Shown: positions 1-5,403 of the stretch, piece after piece
Numbering within the stretch: the stretch's first letter is position 1
How the letters are laid out: each line of letters begins with the position of its first letter
From: Pseudomonadota bacterium
GTDB taxonomy: Bacteria > Pseudomonadota > Gammaproteobacteria > Burkholderiales > Burkholderiaceae_B
DNA length: 5,403 bases
NCBI GenBank assembly: GCA_023437255.1
Contig: JAEZGR010000042.1
Coordinates: 1-5,403, forward strand
Reading direction: 5' to 3'
Program-made: the position numbers and the translations under genes
Notes under the pieces: generated by a model
What the model saw: the letters and a program-made list of their open reading frames with translations, nothing else
Told to the model about the DNA's origin: nothing
The model's database searches: none

Positions 1-10
1 ACGTGGAACA
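1..10. promoter_or_regulatory. parS: Partial parS site cut by the window edge
   Basis: The first ten bases, ACGTGGAACA, are identical to the last ten bases of the complete sites at 498, 906 and 1175. The missing six bases would lie just left of the window and are expected to read TGTTCC or TGTTTC. Given three exact matches nearby, chance is an unlikely explanation, but the site is not complete here. It suggests that the parS cluster starts at or extends beyond the left edge. Confidence 0.75.
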
Positions 11-250
11 GTCCCTGCGCCAGAAGAATGATCATGGAGGCTTCGTCAACTAAGACGATTGATGGCGTTTACAGCTAACGTCCATAGGAAAGTTTGGGTT
101 TGGAGAACGCATTTAAGCCAAATGCCCGTACCTATCTGCCCAGTCATTACCTACAGGAAAAACTCGAACTGAGGTTGAGGTTACCTGTATAGCGGGCGAA
201 TAGTAGTAGGAAGTTCGTTCAGCTTTCAGCTACCCCAAACTTCTGCTGCA

Positions 251-298
251 GGCAGGCGCTGAGCAACGTCAAACCATCCCGGCCTGGAGGTGCCTGCC
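251..298. repeat. Short inverted repeat in the gene-free region
   Basis: GGCAGGC at 251-257 is the exact reverse complement of GCCTGCC at 292-298, separated by 34 bases. A competing 5-bp pairing, CCGGC (279-283) with GCCGG (296-300), shares the right arm. This is the most GC-rich 60-base row of the leading region (40 of 60 bases). There is no T-run to suggest a terminator. The structure may be chance. Confidence 0.25.
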
Positions 299-497
299 GG
301 CTGGGTTGGAATTCGTTGGACGTATGGTTGAATCTCGTTTCACGCCCCTAGCCGTGCACCCCAGATACCTGCTCTAGTGTTGCCGAGTGTATGCGGGGCC
401 GGTCTAGCAGATGAGGTGTGGAATGTCATTCAGTTCCTATCCCAGCTTCAATCTCGGTAGTACCCAGACACGTCGCGAGCAAATGTGAATTTCGAGT

Positions 498-513
498 TGT
501 TCCACGTGGAACA
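498..513. promoter_or_regulatory. parS: parS site, perfect palindrome (TGTTCC type)
   Basis: TGTTCCACGTGGAACA is a perfect 16-bp palindrome around the CACGTG core. It differs from the classic parS consensus TGTTTCACGTGAAACA only by a symmetric pair of changes, at positions 5 and 12. parS is the site where ParB loads as a CTP-bound sliding clamp. The matching ParB is encoded at 4763 in the same window. No gene surrounds the site. Confidence 0.93.
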
Positions 514-905
514 TCTGGCAATCTGCGACCAGGTGAGTAAAAGGTTACGCAGCGATGAATACTCGAGAGGGGGTGCTCTGGATGGTCGGGGTACTCGTTG
601 TCCATAACGGTCTGGCCAGATTTGTTAACACTAGGGGAAGTTCATCCCGCTCGGCAATAGCGTGATGCCGGAGTGTGCTCAGTTTCTCCTCGAGCTCAAA
701 GGTAGTTATTCCCATCGCCCCCGCGAGACCAGCATGGTGATCGGAAACTCGTTGCCAAACATTCCTTGGCTGGCGTGAACGCGTCGTCGATTTCAAGGTG
801 GGTAACCGTATGAGATGGTCTCGATAATCGTTCCAGGCCGCGACGGTCTGCATTGTGATGTATCCGGTTGACGACAGGCAGTCGCGTGGGTGGCAGACAA
901 TGCCA

Positions 906-921
906 TGTTTCACGTGGAACA
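906..921. promoter_or_regulatory. parS: parS site, hybrid (TGTTTC/GGAACA)
   Basis: TGTTTCACGTGGAACA combines the left half of the canonical palindrome with the right half of the 498 variant, so a single base pair breaks its symmetry. It starts 408 bases after the previous site. On the reverse strand it reads as the peptide FHVKH at the beginning of a spurious open frame (545-922), a familiar artefact of parS sites. Confidence 0.95.
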
Positions 922-1174
922 AATGCTTCCGGGAACCATACGCGCGAACCGCTAATCACACACCCCTTCACGCATGGGGATCGCTGCGACACGCTGTGAC
1001 TCGGATTCGGGAGTAGCAACGGCTGTATATAGAAAATTGACTCATGACAGGGATGGGTGCCACATGCCACAGTCCGTCCAGAGTGTGAACGTTGATATGC
1101 TGCACTGCAAAACAAGCAGCTGATGAAAGCCGGTATGTGACGCCTTCCCTTTCCGTATAGCGGTCAATCGAATA

Positions 1175-1190
1175 TGTTTCACGTGGAACA
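1175..1190. promoter_or_regulatory. parS: parS site, hybrid (TGTTTC/GGAACA)
   Basis: TGTTTCACGTGGAACA is identical over 16 bases to the site at 906, including its orientation. It begins exactly 50 bases before the next site and 269 bases after the previous one. Flanking bases are unlike those of the 906 site, so the site itself is conserved and not a longer duplicated block. Confidence 0.95.
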
Positions 1191-1224
1191 TTAACTGCGA
1201 GTCGCTGTGAGGTAGCCACCCAAC

Positions 1225-1240
1225 TGTTTCACGTGAAACA
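1225..1240. promoter_or_regulatory. parS: parS site, canonical perfect palindrome
   Basis: TGTTTCACGTGAAACA is the textbook parS sequence and a perfect palindrome. It is the site nearest the operon: its right edge lies 52 bases before the TATAAT of the presumed mnmG promoter and 91 bases before the mnmG ATG. A GTG inside the site (1233) happens to be in frame with mnmG, which can mislead automatic start prediction. ParB clamps loaded here could slide into the operon promoter; an effect on transcription is only an inference. Confidence 0.97.
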
Positions 1241-1292
1241 CATGCCCGTAGACGCAGCCCGAACGATTCTCTCGCGCAGAGAGGGCGGGAAG

Positions 1293-1298
1293 TATAAT
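1293..1298 (+). promoter_or_regulatory. Probable sigma-70 -10 element for the mnmG operon
   Basis: A perfect TATAAT at 1293-1298 lies 33 bases upstream of the mnmG ATG at 1332. That places the likely transcription start around 1304-1307 and gives a leader of roughly 25 bases. No good -35 match to TTGACA is present at a 16-19 base spacing, so the promoter may depend on other contacts or an activator. The location also argues that the in-frame GTG at 1233 is not the translation start, because it would lie upstream of the transcript. Confidence 0.55.
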
Positions 1299-1331
1299 GC
1301 GGCGTTAACTTGCTCTTTCTTTGGCTTCGAG

Positions 1332-3251
1332 ATGATTTACCCAGAACAGTTTGATGTAATCGTAGTCGGCGGAGGCCACGCCGGTACAGAAGCCGCACTG
1401 GCGGCTGCGCGCATGGGTGCTCGAACGCTGCTGCTTACACACAACATCGACACACTCGGCCAGATGTCCTGCAATCCATCCATCGGTGGAATAGGGAAGG
1501 GCCATCTGGTGAAAGAGGTGGATGCACTTGGCGGTGCCATGGCGCTCGCCACGGACCAGGCGGGTATTCAATTTCGCATACTTAACCGGTCCAAGGGCCC
1601 CGCAGTGCGGGCCACCCGCGCCCAACTCGACCGATCAATGTACCGCCGGGCTATCCGGTGCATGCTCGAGAATCAACCGAACCTCACGATTTTTCAACAG
1701 GCGGTCGAAGACCTCTTGCTTGAGGGTGACCGGGTGGTCGGCGCGACAACGCAAATTGGCCTGCAGTTCCGGGGTGCAGCTGTGGTGCTGACCGCAGGGA
1801 CTTTCCTGAACGGTCGCATCCACGTTGGTCTGGAAAATTATTCTGCGGGCAGGGCAGGGGATCCACCAGCCATTACGCTGGCGCACCGTCTGAAGGAACT
1901 CAAGCTTCCACAGGGTCGCCTGAAAACAGGCACACCGCCGCGTATTGACGCTCGCAGCATCGACTTCGGTGCCCTGGAGACACAACCCGGTGATAGTGAT
2001 CCGGTTCCGGTGTTCTCTTCCATTGGGTCTGCAGACATGCACCCGGACCAGCTTCCGTGCTGGGTGACGCATACCAACGCCAAGACACATGACATCGTTC
2101 GGTCAGGCCTGGATCGGTCTCCTATGTACAGCGACGCCGGCACGATCGAAGGCATTGGTCCGCGCTATTGTCCTTCAATCGAAGACAAGATTCACCGTTT
2201 TGCAGATAAGGAAAGCCATCAGATCTTCCTGGAGCCCGAGGGCTGGAGCAGCCGTGAAATCTACCCGAACGGTGTCTCCACCAGCTTGCCGTTCGACATT
2301 CAATTCGCCATGCTCCGTTCGATGCGCGGGTTGGAGAATGCTGTAATCATGCGCCCTGGCTATGCCATTGAGTACGATTACTTTGATCCGCGCGGCCTGC
2401 TTCCCACACTGGAAACCCGTGCCATTCAGAACCTGTATTTCGCTGGCCAGATCAACGGCACAACGGGTTATGAAGAGGCGGCAGCTCAAGGTCTGCTTGC
2501 AGGTCTGAATGCGGCCCGCAAGGTCAAGGGGGAAGAAGGCTGGTACCCGAAGCGCAACGAAGCCTATCTGGGTGTGCTTGTAGATGACCTGATCACTCGC
2601 GGGGTAACCGAGCCGTACCGCATGTTTACGTCGCGAGCCGAGTATCGCCTGAGCCTCAGGGAAGACAACGCAGACCTGCGGCTGACTGAAACAGGGCGCC
2701 AGCTTGGCCTTGTCGACGATGCACGCTGGGAGGCATTCAGCCGCAAGCGCGAGGCCATCGAAGCAGAAATAGAGCGCCTGCGTGGCACCTGGGTGAATCC
2801 CAAAGTGCTGCAGGCGCACGAAGCAACGGCTTTGCTGGGTCAACCCCTTGAGCGCGACGCCTCGGCCTTTGATCTCCTCAAGCGTCCCCAGGTGTCATAT
2901 TCCGCCTTGATGCAGGCCCACGGAGCCGAGGGACAACCGATTGCTGGCCCCGGCGTGGAAGACAGGCAGGTAGCCGAACAGGTGGAAATCCAGGTCAAGT
3001 ATGCCGGTTACATTCAGAAACAATCGGAGGATGTAGAGCGGCAGCGGGCGCAGGAAGAGATGCCTATTCCGGAAGATTTTGATTACGACAAAGTTCCGAG
3101 CCTGTCGATCGAAGCACGGCAGCGCCTCAAACAGGCGCGCCCGGCCACCATCGGCCAGGCTGCCCGGGTGTCAGGCATGACACCGGCGGCCATTTCCCTG
3201 GTGCTGATTCAACTCAAGCGCCTGCAGGCCGGCGCACGTGCCACCCAATGA
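1332..3251 (+). CDS. mnmG: tRNA uridine-5-carboxymethylaminomethyl(34) synthesis enzyme MnmG (GidA)
   Basis: MnmG is the FAD-binding partner of the GTPase MnmE. Together they add a carboxymethylaminomethyl or aminomethyl group to C5 of wobble uridine 34 in certain tRNAs, in the cytoplasm. From the ATG at 1332 the product has 639 residues, close to the roughly 629 of the E. coli protein. Visible family marks are the N-terminal FAD dinucleotide motif [10 protein letters not shown] (13-22), the [16 protein letters not shown] block with Cys47, [12 protein letters not shown] (195-206), RYCPSIEDK with Cys280 (equivalent to E. coli Cys277), [18 protein letters not shown], the [14 protein letters not shown] signature, and the helical C-terminal tail with KYAGYI and [17 protein letters not shown] longer frame opens at GTG 1233, but its 33 extra residues are unlike the family and span both parS and the -10 element, so ATG 1332 is preferred. 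No clear Shine-Dalgarno precedes it. The stop overlaps the rsmG start (ATGA). Confidence 0.97.
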   Translation: MIYPEQFDVIVVGGGHAGTEAALAAARMGARTLLLTHNIDTLGQMSCNPSIGGIGKGHLVKEVDALGGAMALATDQAGIQFRILNRSKGPAVRATRAQLDRSMYRRAIRCMLENQPNLTIFQQAVEDLLLEGDRVVGATTQIGLQFRGAAVVLTAGTFLNGRIHVGLENYSAGRAGDPPAITLAHRLKELKLPQGRLKTGTPPRIDARSIDFGALETQPGDSDPVPVFSSIGSADMHPDQLPCWVTHTNAKTHDIVRSGLDRSPMYSDAGTIEGIGPRYCPSIEDKIHRFADKESHQIFLEPEGWSSREIYPNGVSTSLPFDIQFAMLRSMRGLENAVIMRPGYAIEYDYFDPRGLLPTLETRAIQNLYFAGQINGTTGYEEAAAQGLLAGLNAARKVKGEEGWYPKRNEAYLGVLVDDLITRGVTEPYRMFTSRAEYRLSLREDNADLRLTETGRQLGLVDDARWEAFSRKREAIEAEIERLRGTWVNPKVLQAHEATALLGQPLERDASAFDLLKRPQVSYSALMQAHGAEGQPIAGPGVEDRQVAEQVEIQVKYAGYIQKQSEDVERQRAQEEMPIPEDFDYDKVPSLSIEARQRLKQARPATIGQAARVSGMTPAAISLVLIQLKRLQAGARATQ

Positions 3252-3919
3252 ACCAGTTTCAAGAATTCTCGCCGCGTCTGCGCGCCGCGGCTGAAACGTT
3301 GCACCTTGAGATCGACGCCACTCAGGAAAACTCCCTGTTGGGCTATCTCGAGCAATTACAGCGTTGGAATCGTACCTATAATCTCACCGCTGTACGCGAG
3401 CCCGAACGCATGCTGGTTCAGCATCTGTTCGACAGTCTGTCGGTGGTGGTTCCGCTGCGCAAGGTCCTGTACGAACGTACAGAGTCGCCCGTCATCGTTG
3501 ATGTCGGCTCGGGAGCAGGGCTGCCCGGTGTCATCCTGGCTATCATGCTGCCCGGCGCTACGGTCCATTGTGTCGACACAGTCGAGAAAAAGAGCACCTT
3601 CATTCGCCATGTGGCGGGGGCATTGCGGCTGCCGGGTCTGCACGCTCACCATGCGCGCGTGGAATCATTGCCGCCATTGGGTGCCGACGCGGTGATTTCA
3701 CGCGCATTCGCCTCGCTGGTCGATTTTGCGAACCTTTCAGGTCAGCATGTCGTTCGAGGGGGCCACCTGGTGGCCATGAAGGGTAAAGAGCCATCAGGCG
3801 AGATCGCAGAACTGCATGCGGCAACGCCCTGGCGAGCTGAACGCATTGAACCGCTCGAGGTCCCGGAACTGGATGCCCAGCGTTGTCTGGTATGGATGAC
3901 ACAACAAGGAATCGCATGA
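3248..3919 (+). CDS. rsmG: 16S rRNA (guanine(527)-N7)-methyltransferase RsmG (GidB)
   Basis: RsmG transfers a methyl group from S-adenosylmethionine to N7 of G527 in the 530 loop of 16S rRNA. In known bacteria its loss gives low-level streptomycin resistance. The 223-residue product is slightly longer than the E. coli protein (about 207). Visible motifs are the N-terminal WNRTYNLTA block (40-48), HLFDS (59-63), the SAM-binding glycine loop [12 protein letters not shown] (84-95), the acidic/lysine motif [10 protein letters not shown] (109-118), SRAFASL (151-157) and VAMKGK (175-180). The fold is a Rossmann-type methyltransferase and the protein should be cytosolic. The ATG at 3248 overlaps the mnmG stop by four bases and has no visible Shine-Dalgarno of its own, so translation is probably coupled to mnmG. 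Its own stop overlaps the parA ATG in the same way. All expected motifs look intact. Confidence 0.97.
   Translation: MNQFQEFSPRLRAAAETLHLEIDATQENSLLGYLEQLQRWNRTYNLTAVREPERMLVQHLFDSLSVVVPLRKVLYERTESPVIVDVGSGAGLPGVILAIMLPGATVHCVDTVEKKSTFIRHVAGALRLPGLHAHHARVESLPPLGADAVISRAFASLVDFANLSGQHVVRGGHLVAMKGKEPSGEIAELHAATPWRAERIEPLEVPELDAQRCLVWMTQQGIA
3906..3910 (+). promoter_or_regulatory. Ribosome binding site for parA
   Basis: AAGGA lies inside the last codons of rsmG, five bases before the ATG at 3916. This decides the parA start in favour of 3916. The alternatives are a TTG at 3883, an ATG at 3892 and an ATG at 3937; the last has only a GGA directly abutting it. Confidence 0.7.
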
Positions 3920-4740
3920 AGAAGAATACCGTCGGAATGGGTGCGCATGTTTTCTGCATCGCGAATCAGAAAGGTGGCGTCGGCAAGACAACCACGGCGG
4001 TCAACCTGGCTGCCGCCCTAGCGGCACTCAAGAAAAGCGTCCTGCTCATCGATCTCGACCCTCAGGGCAACGCCACCATGGGTAGCGGCATCGACAAGAA
4101 TGCGGCTGAAGTGAGCCTGTACGAGGTGTTGCTGGGCGAAGTCGGCATCGCAGAGGCGCGCGTGCGTTCCGAAGCAGGGGGCTACGATGTGCTGCCCGCC
4201 AATCGCGAGCTGTCCGGAGCGGAGATCGATCTCGTACAGATGTCCGACCGCGAGGCGCGTCTGAAGCTGGCCATCGATACGGTTCGTGACGAATATGACT
4301 TCATTCTGATCGACTGCCCGCCCACGCTCTCATTGCTCACCCTCAATGGCTTGGCGTCGGCCACCGGGGTCATCATTCCGATGCAGTGCGAGTACTTCGC
4401 CCTCGAAGGCCTTTCCGACCTGGTCAACACCGTCAAGCGGGTCTTCAGCAATATCAATCCAGACTTGCAGCTGATCGGTTTGCTCCGGGTCATGTTCGAT
4501 CCGCGCGTGACGCTGCAGCAGCAGGTTTCCGCGCAGATTGAGGCGCACTTCGGAGACAAGGTCTTCAAGACGGTCGTACCTCGCAATGTGCGGCTGGCCG
4601 AGGCTCCCAGCCATGGCCTGCCGGGCGTGGTTTACGACAGGAACTCCCGGGGGGCACGGGCCTACCTCGACTTCGGCAGCGAACTCGTGCGTCGCATGAA
4701 GCGCGAAACGCTCAAACAGACGGCACGCGCCGGCATTTGA
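3916..4740 (+). CDS. parA: Chromosome-partitioning ATPase ParA (Soj family)
   Basis: ParA is the deviant Walker-type ATPase of the chromosomal ParABS system. ATP-bound dimers coat the nucleoid, and ParB-parS complexes stimulate hydrolysis so that the origin region moves along the ParA gradient. From ATG 3916 the product has 274 residues. The deviant Walker A motif KGGVGKTT spans 19-26, with signature Lys19 and catalytic Lys24. The A' motif LLIDLDPQGNAT covers 43-54 and Walker B FILIDCPP covers 129-136. MQCEYFALEGL and PRNVRLAEAPSHG are typical of the chromosomal family. There is no N-terminal helix-turn-helix, so this is not the long plasmid (type Ia) form. The start overlaps the rsmG stop (ATGA) and has AAGGA five bases upstream. 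It adds seven residues before Met8 (base 3937), where shorter homologues I recall begin. parB follows after a 22-base gap. Confidence 0.96.
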   Translation: MKKNTVGMGAHVFCIANQKGGVGKTTTAVNLAAALAALKKSVLLIDLDPQGNATMGSGIDKNAAEVSLYEVLLGEVGIAEARVRSEAGGYDVLPANRELSGAEIDLVQMSDREARLKLAIDTVRDEYDFILIDCPPTLSLLTLNGLASATGVIIPMQCEYFALEGLSDLVNTVKRVFSNINPDLQLIGLLRVMFDPRVTLQQQVSAQIEAHFGDKVFKTVVPRNVRLAEAPSHGLPGVVYDRNSRGARAYLDFGSELVRRMKRETLKQTARAGI

Positions 4741-4751
4741 TCAGGCGAAAA

Positions 4752-4756
4752 CAGGA
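4752..4756 (+). promoter_or_regulatory. Ribosome binding site for parB
   Basis: CAGGA at 4752-4756 sits six bases before the ATG at 4763, in the 22-base gap after the parA stop. Spacing is normal. Unlike rsmG, parB therefore has its own translation signal and does not rely on a stop/start overlap. Confidence 0.65.
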
Positions 4757-4762
4757 ATCCAC

Positions 4763-5403
4763 ATGGCTACGAGAAAACCCAAGGGTTTGGGAAGAGGGCT
4801 GGACGCGCTTTTGGGCGCAGACGCAACAATCATCGAATCATTGGGCCGCCCACCGGCCGAGGATGTGCCGCCGGCGACCCTGAAGGTCAGCCAGCTGCAG
4901 GCCGGCAAATACCAGCCGCGCACTCGCATGGATGAGGGCGCGCTCAACGAGCTCGCCGACTCCATCCGCACGCAAGGGGTCATGCAGCCGATTCTGGTGC
5001 GCCCGGTGAGTGCGGGCAAGAATCCCAAATATGAAATCATTGCCGGCGAGCGCCGCTTCCGTGCGGCGGTGATTGCCGGCCTCAAGGAAGTACCGGTCCT
5101 GGTGCGTGAAGTTCCCGACGAAAACGCTGCCGTCATGGCGCTCATCGAGAACATCCAGCGTGAAGACCTGAATCCGTTGGAAGAGGCTCACGGGGTGAAG
5201 CGTCTGCTGGACGAGTTTGGCCTCACCCACGAGCAGGCTGCGCAAGCGATCGGGCGTTCGCGCTCGGCAACCAGCAACCTGCTGCGTCTCCTGAACCTCG
5301 CAGAACCCGTGCAAACCATGTTGCTTGCCGGTGACATCGACATGGGTCATGCGCGCGCGTTGCTGGCTGTGGAACCAGCCAATCAGATCATGCTGGCCAA
5401 TGA
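4763..5403 (+). CDS. parB: Chromosome-partitioning protein ParB (Spo0J family), 3' end outside the window
   Basis: ParB is a CTP-dependent DNA clamp. It binds parS, closes and slides onto neighbouring DNA to build the partition complex, and stimulates ParA. The reading frame is open from ATG 4763 to the edge: 213 full codons plus two bases. Family ParBs are usually somewhat under 300 residues, so the C-terminal dimerisation domain is missing here. The N-terminal KGLGRGLDALLG (7-18) is the conserved ParA-stimulating segment. The CTP-binding region includes YQPR (50-53), the AGERRFRAA box (94-102) and ENIQREDLNP (129-138). A helix-turn-helix follows at about 154-179 (LTHEQAAQAIGRSRSATSNL) and should read parS. 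All key arginines in the GERR box are present. The final TGA of the window (5401-5403) is out of frame and is not a stop. Its target sites lie upstream of mnmG in the same window. Confidence 0.97.
   Translation, partial: MATRKPKGLGRGLDALLGADATIIESLGRPPAEDVPPATLKVSQLQAGKYQPRTRMDEGALNELADSIRTQGVMQPILVRPVSAGKNPKYEIIAGERRFRAAVIAGLKEVPVLVREVPDENAAVMALIENIQREDLNPLEEAHGVKRLLDEFGLTHEQAAQAIGRSRSATSNLLRLLNLAEPVQTMLLAGDIDMGHARALLAVEPANQIMLAN

Larger units (their letters stand above)
1..1224. other. Gene-free, parS-bearing region upstream of mnmG
   Basis: No convincing gene is visible in this stretch of more than 1.2 kb. The forward strand has no sizeable open frame. The reverse-strand frames (545-922, 696-1115, 968-1219 and one running in from 1398) overlap each other in different frames, lack recognisable domains, and share motifs only because each reads through a parS palindrome. 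Hand-counted GC over bases 1-540 is about 52%, against about 58% in a sample of parA. The recognisable content is the four parS sites plus part of a fifth, and a weak inverted repeat near 251-298. I found no tRNA, no terminator with a T-run, and no exact DnaA box (TTATCCACA or its complement). The likely role, by inference, is a centromere-like ParB-loading zone near the replication origin. Decayed gene remnants too degraded to recognise cannot be excluded. Confidence 0.75.

Noticed and set aside
305..320. GTTGGA repeated at 305-310 and 315-320, and tRNA-like GGTTGGAATTC
   Set aside because: Only two six-base copies, and no acceptor stem, anticodon arm or CCA end can be built around it.
336..344. 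CGTTTCACG as a degenerate parS
   Set aside because: Only one half resembles parS; the other half (CCCCTAG) has no symmetry with it.
706..714. TTATTCCCA as a DnaA box
   Set aside because: It has a mismatch at a position normally fixed as A, it is isolated, and no other box is nearby.
545..922. Reverse-strand open frame of 125 codons, the best-looking coding candidate in the leading region
   Set aside because: It begins with a TTG at the edge of a parS site, its first residues are parS read in antisense, third-base composition looks unbiased by eye, and no domain is recognisable. It overlaps another frame at 696-1115.
1233..1331. 33-residue N-terminal extension of MnmG from GTG 1233
   Set aside because: It starts inside parS, lies across the TATAAT element, and has no family similarity. 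ATG 1332 gives the expected N-terminus and length.
1635..2843. Long reverse-strand frames antisense to mnmG, rsmG, parA and parB
   Set aside because: They are shadows of genes whose forward-strand products carry intact family motifs.
3235..3240. CACGTG near the end of mnmG as a possible extra parS
   Set aside because: Only the six-base core matches. The flanks do not resemble TGTTTC or TGTTCC half-sites, and the stretch is coding.
3883..3915. Upstream TTG/ATG starts for parA inside rsmG
   Set aside because: ATG 3916 has AAGGA at a five-base spacing and an ATGA overlap with the rsmG stop; the earlier codons lack a comparable site.
5401..5403. TGA at the window end as the parB stop
   Set aside because: The parB frame reads AAT at 5399-5401 followed by GA, so the TGA is out of frame and the gene continues.

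Overview
The window is a chromosomal segment from a betaproteobacterium, most likely of the order Burkholderiales and possibly Alcaligenaceae/Bordetella-like. That placement rests on remembered similarity of the MnmG and ParA sequences and on the gene order mnmG-rsmG-parA-parB; no database was consulted. Hand-counted GC is 280/540 (about 52%) over bases 1-540 and 173/300 (about 58%) over bases 4261-4560 inside parA.

Bases 1 to about 1240 hold no convincing gene. Their clear content is a set of parS centromere sites: four complete 16-bp sites (498-513, 906-921, 1175-1190, 1225-1240) and a fifth cut by the left window edge (1-10). Two of the complete sites are perfect palindromes. The other two are identical hybrids that join one half of each palindrome. 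No consensus DnaA box was found here, so this stretch looks like a ParB-loading region near the origin rather than a recognisable oriC.

Bases 1293-5403 carry four co-directional, tightly packed genes. A perfect -10 hexamer (TATAAT, 1293-1298) lies 33 bases before mnmG. mnmG (tRNA wobble-uridine modification) overlaps rsmG (16S rRNA G527 methyltransferase) by 4 bases, and rsmG overlaps parA (segregation ATPase) by 4 bases. parB follows 22 bases later and runs off the right edge after 213 codons. This looks like one operon.

Functionally, the window holds a complete ParABS chromosome-partition system in cis: the CTP-dependent clamp ParB (N-terminal two thirds visible), its ATPase ParA, and the parS loading sites. 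It is combined with two RNA-modification genes that are classically found near the bacterial origin. I see no mobile element, CRISPR array, tRNA, rRNA or previously undescribed system. The least ordinary part is the parS-studded, gene-free 1.2 kb upstream of mnmG.
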